Of a stretch of DNA of 64,000 nt, positions 1 through 7,999 are shown piece by piece. Numbering within the stretch: the stretch's first letter is position 1; each line of letters starts with the position of its first letter. The position numbers and the translations under genes are program-made. Source of the DNA: JACMNW01 sp963708425 (GTDB lineage Bacteria > Pseudomonadota > Alphaproteobacteria > Rhodobacterales > Rhodobacteraceae); assembly GCA_963708425.1 (NCBI GenBank), contig OY970206.1, forward strand, positions 2,294,001 through 2,358,000. Reading direction: 5' to 3'. The notes under the pieces were generated by a model. It was given only the letters and a program-made list of their open reading frames with translations, was not told the origin of the DNA and ran no database searches.

Positions 1-686
1 GTCGGCTGAACTTTGGTACGCGTGGTTTTTGCACGGGTGCGTTGATTGAACCGCAGCTGGTTTTGACCGCCGCTCATTGCATGTTCGATCAGGAAACCGG
101 CGCGCGGATTGATGAAAGCCAGATCGAATTTCTGGCGGGATGGCGCAATGGCCGAGCTGCGGCCTATCGCGGGGTGCGTCGCGCGATTATTCACCCGGAT
201 TATGTGTTCGGCGGTGTTGATCGGCTGGACCGCGTGGCGTTTGATCTGGCCCTGATAGAGTTGGATCAACCTATTCGTCTGCCGTCGATCACGCCGTTTG
301 AAACTGATGTCGGCCCCGAAAAGGGTGCCGAGGTGGAAGTCGTGTCTTATGCCATGGACCGGGCCGAAGCGCCGTCTTTGCAGGAGGTTTGCTTTGTGCT
401 TGGCAACCAGCCCGGCGTTGTGGTGCTGACCTGCTCGGTTGATTTCGGATCGTCTGGCGCGCCGATTTTTACGGTTCGCGATGGTGTTGCACGGGTGGTT
501 TCGGTGGTTTCGGCCAAGGCCGAAGTTGACGGAAAAAAGGTGGCGCTTGGCACGGCGATAGCGGCCCCACTAGAAAAACTGCGGGCTGAGCTGGAATCCG
601 GCATTGGTGCGCCGAGGCGCTCGCCAGGCTCGGTTAGGGTGTTGTCGGGCAATGGGTCCGGCGGGGCAAAATTCGTCAAGCCGTGA
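1..686 (+). CDS. Trypsin-like serine protease, 5' end cut by window edge
   Basis: The reading frame is open from base 3, so the gene begins before the window; about 227 residues are visible. A chymotrypsin-fold (S1) protease is indicated by GFCTGALI followed by TAAHC, which carries the catalytic His, by FDLALIELD, which carries the Asp, and by GSSGAPIF, which carries the Ser in place of the usual GDSGGP. Such proteins are normally exported and act in the periplasm or outside the cell; the signal peptide would lie upstream of the window. The Ser motif is divergent, so activity is likely but not certain. Substrate is unknown. Confidence 0.85.
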   Translation, partial: RLNFGTRGFCTGALIEPQLVLTAAHCMFDQETGARIDESQIEFLAGWRNGRAAAYRGVRRAIIHPDYVFGGVDRLDRVAFDLALIELDQPIRLPSITPFETDVGPEKGAEVEVVSYAMDRAEAPSLQEVCFVLGNQPGVVVLTCSVDFGSSGAPIFTVRDGVARVVSVVSAKAEVDGKKVALGTAIAAPLEKLRAELESGIGAPRRSPGSVRVLSGNGSGGAKFVKP

Positions 687-716
687 CGGCACCTGCGCCG
701 ACGGGGGGCATGACCC

Positions 717-745
717 CTTGAAAACGCACTTCTGATTTCCCAAAT
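717..745 (+). promoter_or_regulatory. Sigma-32 (RpoH) type heat-shock promoter for the Hsp20 gene
   Basis: CTTGAAA at 717-723 matches the sigma-32 -35 consensus. CCCAAAT at 739-745 is close to the -10 consensus CCCATNT. The spacer is 15 nt, inside the usual range. It lies about 90 bp upstream of the Hsp20 start, which fits heat-shock control. The match is by eye. Confidence 0.65.
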
Positions 746-832
746 CTGCCTTAGCCGGGTGCCGTGAAGGGCCCGGACCAGCCCGCCCGTTCCCAAAAGG
801 AAGGGCATCAACATCGCTTTACGGAGGATGCT

Positions 833-1309
833 ATGCGTAACTATGACTTCGCCCCACTTTACCGCGCCACAGTCGGCTTTGACCGGATCACCGACCTGAT
901 GGATCGTGTGCTTTCCAGTGACGTGGTGCAACCCACATATCCACCTTATAACATTGAAAAGACGGCAGAAAATGCGTATCGTATTTCTGTTGCCGTGGCC
1001 GGTTTCACCCAGGACGAGCTGGCTGTTGAAGTGAAGGAAAACACCCTGCACGTGACCGCCCGCAAGGCCGCTGATGAGACGGAGCGCAACTATTTGCACC
1101 GTGGCATCGCGACACGCGCCTTTGACCGCCGCTTCGCGCTTGCCGATCATGTGCGTGTGACGGGTGCGGCGCATGAGTTGGGAATGCTGCACATCGACCT
1201 TGTGCGCGAAACGCCAGAGGCGTTGAAGCCGCGCCGGATTGAAATTGGCCGGGCGAGTGATGTGCAGGCAAAGGCCGTCCTGACCGCACCGGACGCCGTG
1301 TCGAACTGA
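833..1309 (+). CDS. Hsp20/alpha-crystallin family small heat-shock protein
   Basis: A 158-residue small heat-shock protein of the IbpA type, an ATP-independent holdase that binds unfolding proteins in the cytoplasm. The alpha-crystallin domain spans roughly residues 35-130, with AYRISVAVAGF, LAVEVKENTLHVTARK and the late GMLHIDL strand typical of the family. The ATG at 833 is chosen because GGAGG at 823-827 sits 5 nt before it; a longer frame from 764 lacks such a site. A sigma-32-like promoter lies upstream and a strong hairpin terminator downstream, so it looks monocistronic and heat-inducible. A short pairing between 805-809 and 827-831 would place the ribosome-binding site in a loop. Confidence 0.92.
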   Translation: MRNYDFAPLYRATVGFDRITDLMDRVLSSDVVQPTYPPYNIEKTAENAYRISVAVAGFTQDELAVEVKENTLHVTARKAADETERNYLHRGIATRAFDRRFALADHVRVTGAAHELGMLHIDLVRETPEALKPRRIEIGRASDVQAKAVLTAPDAVSN

Positions 1310-1341
1310 CGGCTTGGCAGGGCTCTGCCTGCGGATCTGGC

Positions 1342-1372
1342 TTGGGGCAACCGACGGGTTCGGTTGCCCCAA
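1342..1372 (+). terminator. Intrinsic terminator after Hsp20
   Basis: A perfect 13-bp stem (TTGGGGCAACCGA paired with its complement) closes a 5-nt loop and is followed by ATTTTG. It lies between the Hsp20 gene and the convergent gene at 1379-1720 and could serve both directions. Confidence 0.8.
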
Positions 1373-1378
1373 ATTTTG

Positions 1379-1720
1379 TCAGCGCGCCGGGATATGGTTC
1401 CGCCAGAGGTGCAACATAGACGCCAAGGCACGAATGTGCCAACCTTTGGCGATCTTTGCCAATGGCGGAGGCGGTGTGAAGGCGGCATAGAATTCATCTT
1501 CGCTCTGGTTCATGGGGCGAAGCTTGCCTTGATCGAGCGACAGGATGTTCTGAGTGCTGAGCATGATCTGGTTCCTCAACTTTTGCGCAGGGATTGGATC
1601 GAAGCGTGGCGCGGGTTTAGGTTCTGGCTTGGATGAATATGTCCCAGTGGTGCAGCGCTTGAACTGCTGTTCCACATCGCGCAGGTGGGACATGGCCGAG
1701 AGCGAATTTCCTTCAAACAT
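1379..1720 (-). CDS. Hypothetical protein, 113 aa
   Basis: Not recognised. The frame has GC-rich third positions like its neighbours and sits in an otherwise empty gap between Hsp20 and the large regulator, so it is probably real. The start at 1720 (MFEGNSLSAMSHL) is preferred over the ATG 12 nt upstream because a GGAG lies just before it. No signal peptide or membrane segment is visible. The middle is Pro/Lys-rich (KPEPKPAPRFDP). It is divergently arranged with the BTAD regulator, which may control it; that is inference only. Confidence 0.55.
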   Translation of the reverse strand: MFEGNSLSAMSHLRDVEQQFKRCTTGTYSSKPEPKPAPRFDPIPAQKLRNQIMLSTQNILSLDQGKLRPMNQSEDEFYAAFTPPPPLAKIAKGWHIRALASMLHLWRNHIPAR

Positions 1721-1812
1721 TGCGATCTCCATCGGTTTAAGTCTTGATGGATTAAGGTTTAGGCTGGGGGCGTCATCGCTCCGTCAGTTCGGGCGTGACG
1801 GGGGCGTGAAAA

Positions 1813-3783
1813 GTGCTTTCACAGGGCAATAACGCTGGCAAAGCAGGGCTTACGGTCAGCCTGCTTGGCCCATTTGCGGCTGTGGGGCCGGATGGGGCAA
1901 TCATCCTATCGTCGCGCAAGGCGCAGGCGCTTTTGGCCTATCTGTGCCGTCGCCCGGCGATGAGCGCGCCACGCGAGACGCTGGTTGGCTTGCTTTGGGC
2001 CGACAGCCCCGAAGAGCAAGCACGCGCCAGCCTTCGTCAAACCCTTTCCACATTGAAAAAAGCCCTCCAGGGCGCAGGATATGCCGGGTTGAACGCCGAT
2101 GGCAGTTCGGTCGGGCTGACCGCGGCCGACCTGGAGGTTGATGCCAACCGGCTTGCAGCCCAGCGGGGCGATGAACCTATCGCCGAGATGAAATTGGTTG
2201 CAGACCAGCGGCGCGGCGAATTTCTGGAAGGTTTCGGGCCGGTCACGCCAGAATTTGACCGTTGGCTGGATGCCGAACGGGCACTGTTCCGCGCCCGCCT
2301 TTCTGACCTGCTGATGCGCCTTTGCGAGGTTTGCGATGCAGTGGGCGATCTGGATGGCGCGATTTCCGTGGCACAGCAGCTTTTGCAGGCCGATCCGTTG
2401 CAAGAACAGGTTCACCGCAGGTTGATGCGTCTGTATTTGCGTCAGAAGCGCTATGATACCGCCCTGCGCCAGTTTGATACCCTGCGGGGGATACTGTCGC
2501 AGGAATTGGGCATCACCCCCGACGCCGAAACGAATGAGATGGCTGCCGAAATTCGCCGTCTGCGACGCGCACCCGGAGGCGACACTGCAGGCAAAGCCAC
2601 TATCGCGGCGAAGGAGGAAGCGGCATCTCGCCCGTCGATTGCGGTGATGCCGTTCCGGGGATTGCCGGAGGGGGGCGAGGCTACGCTTTTTGCCGAAGGC
2701 ATCGCCGAGGAAATCACTGTCGAGCTGGCCCGAGAGGCCGGGTTGATTGTGGTCGCGCGCGCCTCGTCCTTCATGCTGGATCAGGCCGATGCCAGCCAAG
2801 CCGATATTGCCGAACAACTGGACGTGGGCTTTCTGCTGACCGGGTCGGTGCGCACGGCGGGCGACAAGGTTCGCGTTACAGTGCAGCTGGTTAATACGGC
2901 GTCGGGGCAGGCGTCTTGGGCCGAACGCTATGACCGCGATTTGCGCGATGTCTTTGTGATTCAGACCGAAATCGCGCGAACCGTGACCGCCACAGTGATC
3001 GGCCGCATCGCGGCGGTCGAGGCAGCGGCTGCGATTGCGCGTCCGTTCGAAAGCCTGAAGGCGGCGGCATTGGTTGCCCAAGGGCAACGCCATTTCCTGA
3101 CCTTCACCCGCGACGGCTTGCAAAGCGCCAGCGATTGCTTTCGCCGCGCGATTAAATTGGACACGAATTACGCGCGGGCTTGGGGATTGGAAGCCATGGC
3201 GCAGCTTTACCTGCGCTGGGTGTTTGATCTTCGAATGGACGTGGAGGAATTCCTGCCAATCGCCGAACGGGCCGTGCTGCTGGACAATCGCGATGCCAAG
3301 GGCCATTGCGCATTGGGTATGGGCAACCTTGTGCTGCGCCGATTTGACAAAGCCAGGCATCATTTCGAACTGGGGCTTCGGGCGAATCCGAACGACGAAT
3401 TGCTGTTGGTCGAATACGGTCGTTTCCTGATCTATGGGGATTACCCGGAACTGGGGCTTGAACGGGTGCGCGAGGCGATGCGTCTTAATCCGTTTCACCC
3501 CAACTACTACTGGCAACTGGAAGGGCGCTGTTTGCATATGCTTGGCCGCCATGCCGAAGCGTTGCAGGCCTTCGCCCGGATGGAAAATCCGCCGTTCTGG
3601 ATTTATGTCTACCTGGAGCTGTGCCACCGTGAACTTGGTGATGAAGCGGCGGCCCAAAAGGCCCGAGCCGCCTATCTTCAGCACAGCCCCAGTTTTGATC
3701 TGGAGCAGTTCAAGTCGATCTTTCCGTATCGTAACCCCGCAACAGCCGCGCGCTTCTTTGCTGGGTTGTCCCAAAGCCAATAG
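1813..3783 (+). CDS. BTAD-type transcriptional activator with TolB-like and TPR domains
   Basis: A 656-residue cytoplasmic regulator. Residues about 12-100 look like a winged-helix OmpR/SARP DNA-binding domain (SLLGPFAAVGPDG, SSRKAQALLAYL). About 100-250 is a bacterial transcriptional activation domain rich in helical repeats. About 275-400 resembles the TolB-like N-terminal module found in CadC/adenylate-cyclase-type regulators (SIAVMPF, LLTGSVR, WAERYDR). The C-terminal 230 residues contain TPR-like helices (NPFHPNYYWQLEGRCLHMLG). The GTG start is the first in the frame and has a G-rich stretch upstream. The ligand or signal is unknown. It is larger than SARP antibiotic regulators and resembles BTAD-TPR regulators of alphaproteobacteria. 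Confidence 0.8.
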   Translation: MLSQGNNAGKAGLTVSLLGPFAAVGPDGAIILSSRKAQALLAYLCRRPAMSAPRETLVGLLWADSPEEQARASLRQTLSTLKKALQGAGYAGLNADGSSVGLTAADLEVDANRLAAQRGDEPIAEMKLVADQRRGEFLEGFGPVTPEFDRWLDAERALFRARLSDLLMRLCEVCDAVGDLDGAISVAQQLLQADPLQEQVHRRLMRLYLRQKRYDTALRQFDTLRGILSQELGITPDAETNEMAAEIRRLRRAPGGDTAGKATIAAKEEAASRPSIAVMPFRGLPEGGEATLFAEGIAEEITVELAREAGLIVVARASSFMLDQADASQADIAEQLDVGFLLTGSVRTAGDKVRVTVQLVNTASGQASWAERYDRDLRDVFVIQTEIARTVTATVIGRIAAVEAAAAIARPFESLKAAALVAQGQRHFLTFTRDGLQSASDCFRRAIKLDTNYARAWGLEAMAQLYLRWVFDLRMDVEEFLPIAERAVLLDNRDAKGHCALGMGNLVLRRFDKARHHFELGLRANPNDELLLVEYGRFLIYGDYPELGLERVREAMRLNPFHPNYYWQLEGRCLHMLGRHAEALQAFARMENPPFWIYVYLELCHRELGDEAAAQKARAAYLQHSPSFDLEQFKSIFPYRNPATAARFFAGLSQSQ

Positions 3784-3817
3784 CGACGCGGGCCGTCATC
3801 CCCACGTCGCCATTGCG

Positions 3818-5860
3818 TTATTGCCCTGAAAGCGCTTTGGCCATCCGCATCAGATTGATCGCTTCGATCCGATAGCCGTAGGCGTCGTCACCACGTGCGC
3901 CAAGCGCGAGGTCAATCGCATCATCCCAACCCCAGTCGTTCAGATATTCTGATCCGGTCAACAACTGGCCAAAACCGGCAATGGCCGCCGCAAAGCGAGC
4001 GTCGTCCGGGGCTGGACCATCAGCCTGAACAATCGGCGTTTCGATCAGGGCCGAGGCATCTGCGCCCGGTGCCTTGTAGCGCAGCCGCAGGAAGCCAAGC
4101 TCGGCGGCCTGACCTTCAAATTCGGCGGCATTGCCATAGCGCAGCGGATCATTGCGTAGGGCATCGCTGCCTGGGGCAGTGATTTCGTAGATGGCTGTGA
4201 CCGAATGGCCCGCCCCAATTTCCCCGGCATCAACCTTGTCGTTATTGAAGTCTTCGCGACTTAGAGCGCGGGTTTCGTAGCCAATAAGGCGGTACTCGGC
4301 GACGGCGGCGGGGTTCCATTCAACCTGGATTTTCACATCATTTGCAATCGGGAACAGCGCGCCGGTTAGCTGATCAACCAGCACTTTGCGGGCTTCGTTC
4401 AGCGTGTCGATATAGGCCGCCGTGCCGTTGCCGTTTTGGGCGAGGGCCTGCATCGTCGCGTCATCCAGATTGCCACGGCCAAAGCCGAGGACGGACAGGT
4501 ACACCCCAGTGTCACGTTTCTTGGCGATATAGGCTTCAAGGCCATCGGGATCATCGATGCCGACGTTGAAATCACCATCGGTGGCCAGCAGAACGCGGCT
4601 AACTTCGCCGTCGGCGGCCATGGTATCGGCCACTTTGTAGGCTAGCGCCAGCCCTTCGGCACCAGCGGTTGACCCACCCGCGGCTAGGTTATCAAGGGCG
4701 GCGATGATCTTGGCGCTTTCGCCAGCCTTTGTCGGCTCCAACACCGTGCCTGCGGACCCGGCGTAGGCGACCATGGCGACCTGATCTTCGGGGCGCAGTT
4801 CGGCCAGCATCAGTTTCAGCGATTGCTTTAGCAGCGGCAGTTTGTTCGGCTCGTCCATCGAGCCCGAGGTGTCGATCAGGAAGACGAGGTTCAGGGGGGG
4901 GCGGTCTGTCACTGCGGGCACGCGGCCTTGCAGGCCGATGTGAACCAGCCGGGTGCCGGGGTTCCACGGGGTTTGCATTACGGTAACGGTGCTGCGGAAC
5001 GGGGCGTCGGTGGTGTCGGGGGCGGGGTAATTGTAGGGGAAGTAGTTCACCATTTCCTCGACCCGGACGGCGTCGGGTGGGGGAAGCATGCCGTTCATCA
5101 GGGATGAGCGGATGACCGCGTAGCTGGCGGTATCGACGTCGATCGAGAAGGTGGAAACGGGGACTTCGGCGGTGACTTTGACGGGGTTTACGTCGACTGT
5201 TGGGAAGGCTTCGGTGTTTTCGAGGGGAAGTAGGGTTTGGTTAAAGTCGGCTTCCGGCTGCGCGATGTTCGAGGCGTAGCCTTGGTGCAGCGGGGCGGCG
5301 GCTGGGGCATCGGTGCGCAACTCGGCGTCGGCGGAAAGCATGGTGTCAGAGGGGGCTGCGTCAGTGAGGCCTTCGGCGGGGGCCTCTTGCAGGAGAATTG
5401 CCCCCGCGTCTGGGGCTGCAGCATCGGGGGAGGCAGTTTTGGCGGCTCGGCCTAGCTGATCGGTGCCTTGAGGTGGAACCGTGGCTTCGGCTTCGGCGGT
5501 GACTTCCGGTTTCGACGGCGCTAGCCTTGTGCGGGTATCGTCAGCTTCGGGTAGGGTGATGGTTGTTGAGTTAGGTTGGTTCAGGGTCGGCAGAACGACG
5601 ATCAGGCCGAGGCACAGGGCGGCGACTGAGGTGGTGGCGGCGAGGAAGCCGCGGGAGGTGATTGAGGTTAGCATATTGCGTACTCCGTTCAGGAACCCCG
5701 CCTGACTTTGGCGGTCCTGATTGGGACGCAGGGGTTGGGTCGATCCTTGGAGCGCGTCGAAGTTTTTCATCGCCAGCGCGATTGCATCTGCTTTCGCGAC
5801 GGGATCAGCGGCTGGAATGGCGCGCAGGGCGCTTTTGAGATTGTAGAGTTCGTCGGTCAT
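3818..5860 (-). CDS. Membrane-anchored von Willebrand factor A domain protein (YfbK-like)
   Basis: 680 residues. Residues 1-70 are cytosolic and helical, 71-91 form one membrane segment, and about 100-230 are a low-complexity Pro/Ala/Thr linker. A YfbK-type region follows (SIDVDTASYAVIR), then a VWA domain with the metal-binding MIDAS motif DTSGSM at 330-335. The C-terminus (GDDAYGYRIEAINLMRMAKAL) matches the DUF3520-type end of YfbK proteins. The ATG at 5860 overlaps the stop of the upstream ECF sigma factor as ATGA and follows a GAGG site. The sigma pairing suggests the N-terminal cytosolic segment may act as an anti-sigma region; that role is inferred, not seen. Function of the periplasmic VWA part is unknown. 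Confidence 0.88.
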   Translation of the reverse strand: MTDELYNLKSALRAIPAADPVAKADAIALAMKNFDALQGSTQPLRPNQDRQSQAGFLNGVRNMLTSITSRGFLAATTSVAALCLGLIVVLPTLNQPNSTTITLPEADDTRTRLAPSKPEVTAEAEATVPPQGTDQLGRAAKTASPDAAAPDAGAILLQEAPAEGLTDAAPSDTMLSADAELRTDAPAAAPLHQGYASNIAQPEADFNQTLLPLENTEAFPTVDVNPVKVTAEVPVSTFSIDVDTASYAVIRSSLMNGMLPPPDAVRVEEMVNYFPYNYPAPDTTDAPFRSTVTVMQTPWNPGTRLVHIGLQGRVPAVTDRPPLNLVFLIDTSGSMDEPNKLPLLKQSLKLMLAELRPEDQVAMVAYAGSAGTVLEPTKAGESAKIIAALDNLAAGGSTAGAEGLALAYKVADTMAADGEVSRVLLATDGDFNVGIDDPDGLEAYIAKKRDTGVYLSVLGFGRGNLDDATMQALAQNGNGTAAYIDTLNEARKVLVDQLTGALFPIANDVKIQVEWNPAAVAEYRLIGYETRALSREDFNNDKVDAGEIGAGHSVTAIYEITAPGSDALRNDPLRYGNAAEFEGQAAELGFLRLRYKAPGADASALIETPIVQADGPAPDDARFAAAIAGFGQLLTGSEYLNDWGWDDAIDLALGARGDDAYGYRIEAINLMRMAKALSGQ

Positions 5861-6405
5861 AGTTTTGCCTCCTCGGCCGCGATGGCGCGCAGGCGTTTTT
5901 TCACTTCGGACATGCGCCATGCGATGGTGCCTTCGGACAGGCCCAGGATTTGGCCGGCCTCGGCTTGAGTCATGTCTTCGCCAAGGATCAGGGCGACGGT
6001 GTCGCGCAGTTCGGAGGGGAGCTGGCTCATTGTTTGGGTCAGCCAATCCATGGCGATGCGTTCGGTTTCTATTTCGTCCTGGCGGGCGATTTCCCAGTCT
6101 CCCCACCCTAGGGCGGCCTTTGAATGGGTGGCTTGGCGGCGGCGGAGATCGTGGGTGGCGTTTACGATTACCCGGTAGAGCCAGGTTGAAAAGCGGGCCT
6201 CGCCGCGCCAGCCTTTTAGTTTGGCGGGGAGGGCGGCACAGATATCCTGGGCGAGATCTTGCGCCTCGGCGCGGCTTCCGATCAGGCGGTAGGCCAGACT
6301 GAAGATGCGGTCATAATGGCGGGCCAGAAGGGCTGCGAAAGCTTCGCGGTCGCCGGAAGCGGCGGCGGTGGCGAGGGTTTCATCAGGGGTTTCCATGCGC
6401 ATCAC
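5857..6405 (-). CDS. ECF-family RNA polymerase sigma factor
   Basis: 182 residues. Region 2 covers about 10-85 (LARHYDRIFSLAYRLIGSRAEAQDLAQDI, with the polymerase-binding DLAQD-type helix, then FSTWLYRVIVNATHD). Region 4 covers about 125-175 (LPSELRDTVALI, MTQAEAGQILGLSEGTIAWRMSEVKKRL, a helix-turn-helix). Three start codons (GTG 6405, ATG 6402, ATG 6396) are possible and none has a clear ribosome site. It is translationally coupled to the VWA protein. A cluster of three GTGTTAC heptamers lies about 44 bp upstream and may be part of an autoregulated promoter. Confidence 0.93.
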   Translation of the reverse strand: MMRMETPDETLATAAASGDREAFAALLARHYDRIFSLAYRLIGSRAEAQDLAQDICAALPAKLKGWRGEARFSTWLYRVIVNATHDLRRRQATHSKAALGWGDWEIARQDEIETERIAMDWLTQTMSQLPSELRDTVALILGEDMTQAEAGQILGLSEGTIAWRMSEVKKRLRAIAAEEAKL

Positions 6406-6448
6406 GATAGGTGAGACGGATGGGGGAGGGCAATCCTTGGTGAGAAGT

Positions 6449-6478
6449 GTGTTACGGGCTGGGTAACACGCGTGTTAC
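6449..6478. promoter_or_regulatory. Triple GTGTTAC heptamer cluster upstream of ECF sigma gene
   Basis: GTGTTAC occurs at 6449-6455, inverted at 6463-6469 and again direct at 6472-6478. On the minus strand this reads as GTAACAC elements, which resemble ECF -35 boxes. It is 44 bp from the first possible start of the sigma gene. Either an autoregulated ECF promoter or a repressor site is plausible. Confidence 0.4.
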
Positions 6479-6507
6479 GATGGTTAGTGCATTGATATAT
6501 ATAGATA

Positions 6508-6702
6508 ATGTTTATTTTGTTAATCTGTTGTTTAGGATTGCCGAATGTTGGTGCGGGCCGTTGGTTGGAAGAAGGGCCGTTCTTAGTAGCCGACTTGATG
6601 ACCGTGGATACGTTGCTGGCGGAGGCCCTAAAGGCGAGCGGTGTTGGCAGGGACGAACTGCTGCGTGTGCTGCTGAAACGCATAGATTGGCCGATGGTGT
6701 AA
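6508..6702 (+). CDS. Doubtful small ORF, 64 aa
   Basis: Not recognised. The first 30 codons are AT-rich and hydrophobic (MFILLICCLGL). The second half, from about 6598, has coding-like composition and reads MTVDTLLAEALKASGVGRDE, a plausible helix pair. It could be a real small protein, or a fragment of a lost gene starting at the TTG or ATG near 6595-6598. No convincing ribosome site was found for either start. It lies at the edge of a gene-poor region. Confidence 0.25.
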   Translation: MFILLICCLGLPNVGAGRWLEEGPFLVADLMTVDTLLAEALKASGVGRDELLRVLLKRIDWPMV

Positions 6703-7329
6703 GGTCGGCAACACTGTCAGTTTTTGCTGCCCCCGTTCTTGTTGACTGGCCAATCAATGCTTGACATGACTGCTTGATGGGCTAGTTGACGTTGCGTAAT
6801 GGTCTCTGTTTCACCAGTGCCGTGGTTTTTTGCTCGTAACCAGTGAGAGGTCAGGCTCTGGCGATTTCGTGACCTTCGGGAAGCGGTAATGTCGGGGCCT
6901 GACTTTTTTTGTTTGCCGCCCCACGGCCCCTGATGCAGGTGCAGCATCACCGTTGCCAAATATAGCTAGAGTATTGATTAACAGAGGTTGCTGCGCTGCG
7001 GCGGTGCCGCGTCGGTGCATTGTGACCGCACCCCCTTATAGGTTGAAATGGCGAATCACCTAGGTGTTTCAGGGTGTAAGTGGGGTGATTTTTGCCCTGC
7101 TCTGTATTGGTTAACGAGGTGATGAAATTGGAAACAAACCGTCGAGAATTGGGCCGTGTAACGGCGTTAGACAACAATGGTCTGCATTTCGTTACAATTT
7201 GCAAAAAACCCAATTCTTCACCTGTCTAAATGGACAAGTCCCAATATCCAAGTTCTCAACCGGGGCGGGATATGAGAGAACCACTACATGGAGCGAGTGA
7301 GTGGTTACGAGTTAGAGTTGTAAAGTTGC

Positions 7330-7376
7330 GTAAGTGTAGTGCCCTGTAAGTGTAGTGCCCAGCAAGTGTTGTGAGC
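7330..7376 (+). repeat. Short tandem repeat, 16-bp period
   Basis: Two identical 15-mers, GTAAGTGTAGTGCCC, at 7330-7344 and 7346-7360 are followed by a degenerate third copy at 7362-7376. Confidence 0.8.
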
Positions 7377-7430
7377 GTATCGTTTTCCAGTCCTGTCGTG
7401 TTTTGTGAAAAGTAAATTTACCCTCGCAGA

Positions 7431-7466
7431 GACGCGCCAAGCCAGTATTTTTTGGCAAGGCGCGTC
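7431..7466. repeat. Inverted repeat / hairpin
   Basis: GACGCGCC-AA-GCCA pairs with TGGC-AA-GGCGCGTC around an 8-nt loop. The 12 bp of pairing are interrupted only by an AA/AA internal loop. There is no clear T-run on either side, so it is not a typical terminator. Confidence 0.6.
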
Positions 7467-7999
7467 CTGCAGGAGTAGCTGGCAGGTATGCTAAAGTGTG
7501 ATGTGGTTGGTGGCCTGGTTTTTTCGTCTGTCGGTGTGAGTGTAAGCGGTTTTGTTGTTACCCTAGCGTGGCGTAGATAGTTGTTTTGGTGCTGTGACCT
7601 TCGATGTGTGTACCGAGTGTGGTGAGTGCCGTGTGACTGGTTTTGTAAGTGTTTGCGCAGGTTGTGTATTTGGTAACCAGTGTTCTGTTTGTGCTGTGAG
7701 TACTTAGTGTTAGCTGCCAACAACCGAATTTCGGCCAGAGACTGAAAGTTTGGTTGTATGTTTGGCAGTGTGATCCTGCAAAGCCTGAGCGGCGCGTCTA
7801 TTTTGGCGGCCGTCGGCTTGCAGGGGTGAAGGGCGGGTCATGCGGGTTTGCCGCGTGGCGGGAGTGATGGCCGAACTTGCCATTTTTTGCAGACGCGTGG
7901 CGGGTTCGGCAAAGCACCAAGAGCGTTGATCGGTTTTGGGACGTTCTAAAGTGCATTCGGAAAAGTGTGAAACGGTCTTCGGACAGACTGCGCGATAAT

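Larger units (their letters stand above)
6703..7999. other. Gene-poor region of atypical composition
   Basis: No frame here encodes a recognisable protein; the short frames on both strands lack ribosome sites and family features. The DNA is less GC-rich than its surroundings. It contains a 16-bp-period tandem repeat (7330-7376), a strong inverted repeat (7431-7466) and a G/T-biased + strand tract around 7500-7700 (49 of 60 bases are G or T in 7501-7560 by hand count). It may be a remnant of transferred DNA, or may hold non-coding RNA. Confidence 0.5.

Noticed and set aside
1906..3780. 624-codon open frame antisense to the BTAD regulator
   Set aside because: It mirrors the regulator gene, has no family features, and is Arg/His/Gln-rich as expected of a shadow frame in GC-rich DNA.
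7330..7376. CRISPR array
   Set aside because: The repeats are only 15 bp with 1-bp gaps and no spacers; no cas genes are present.
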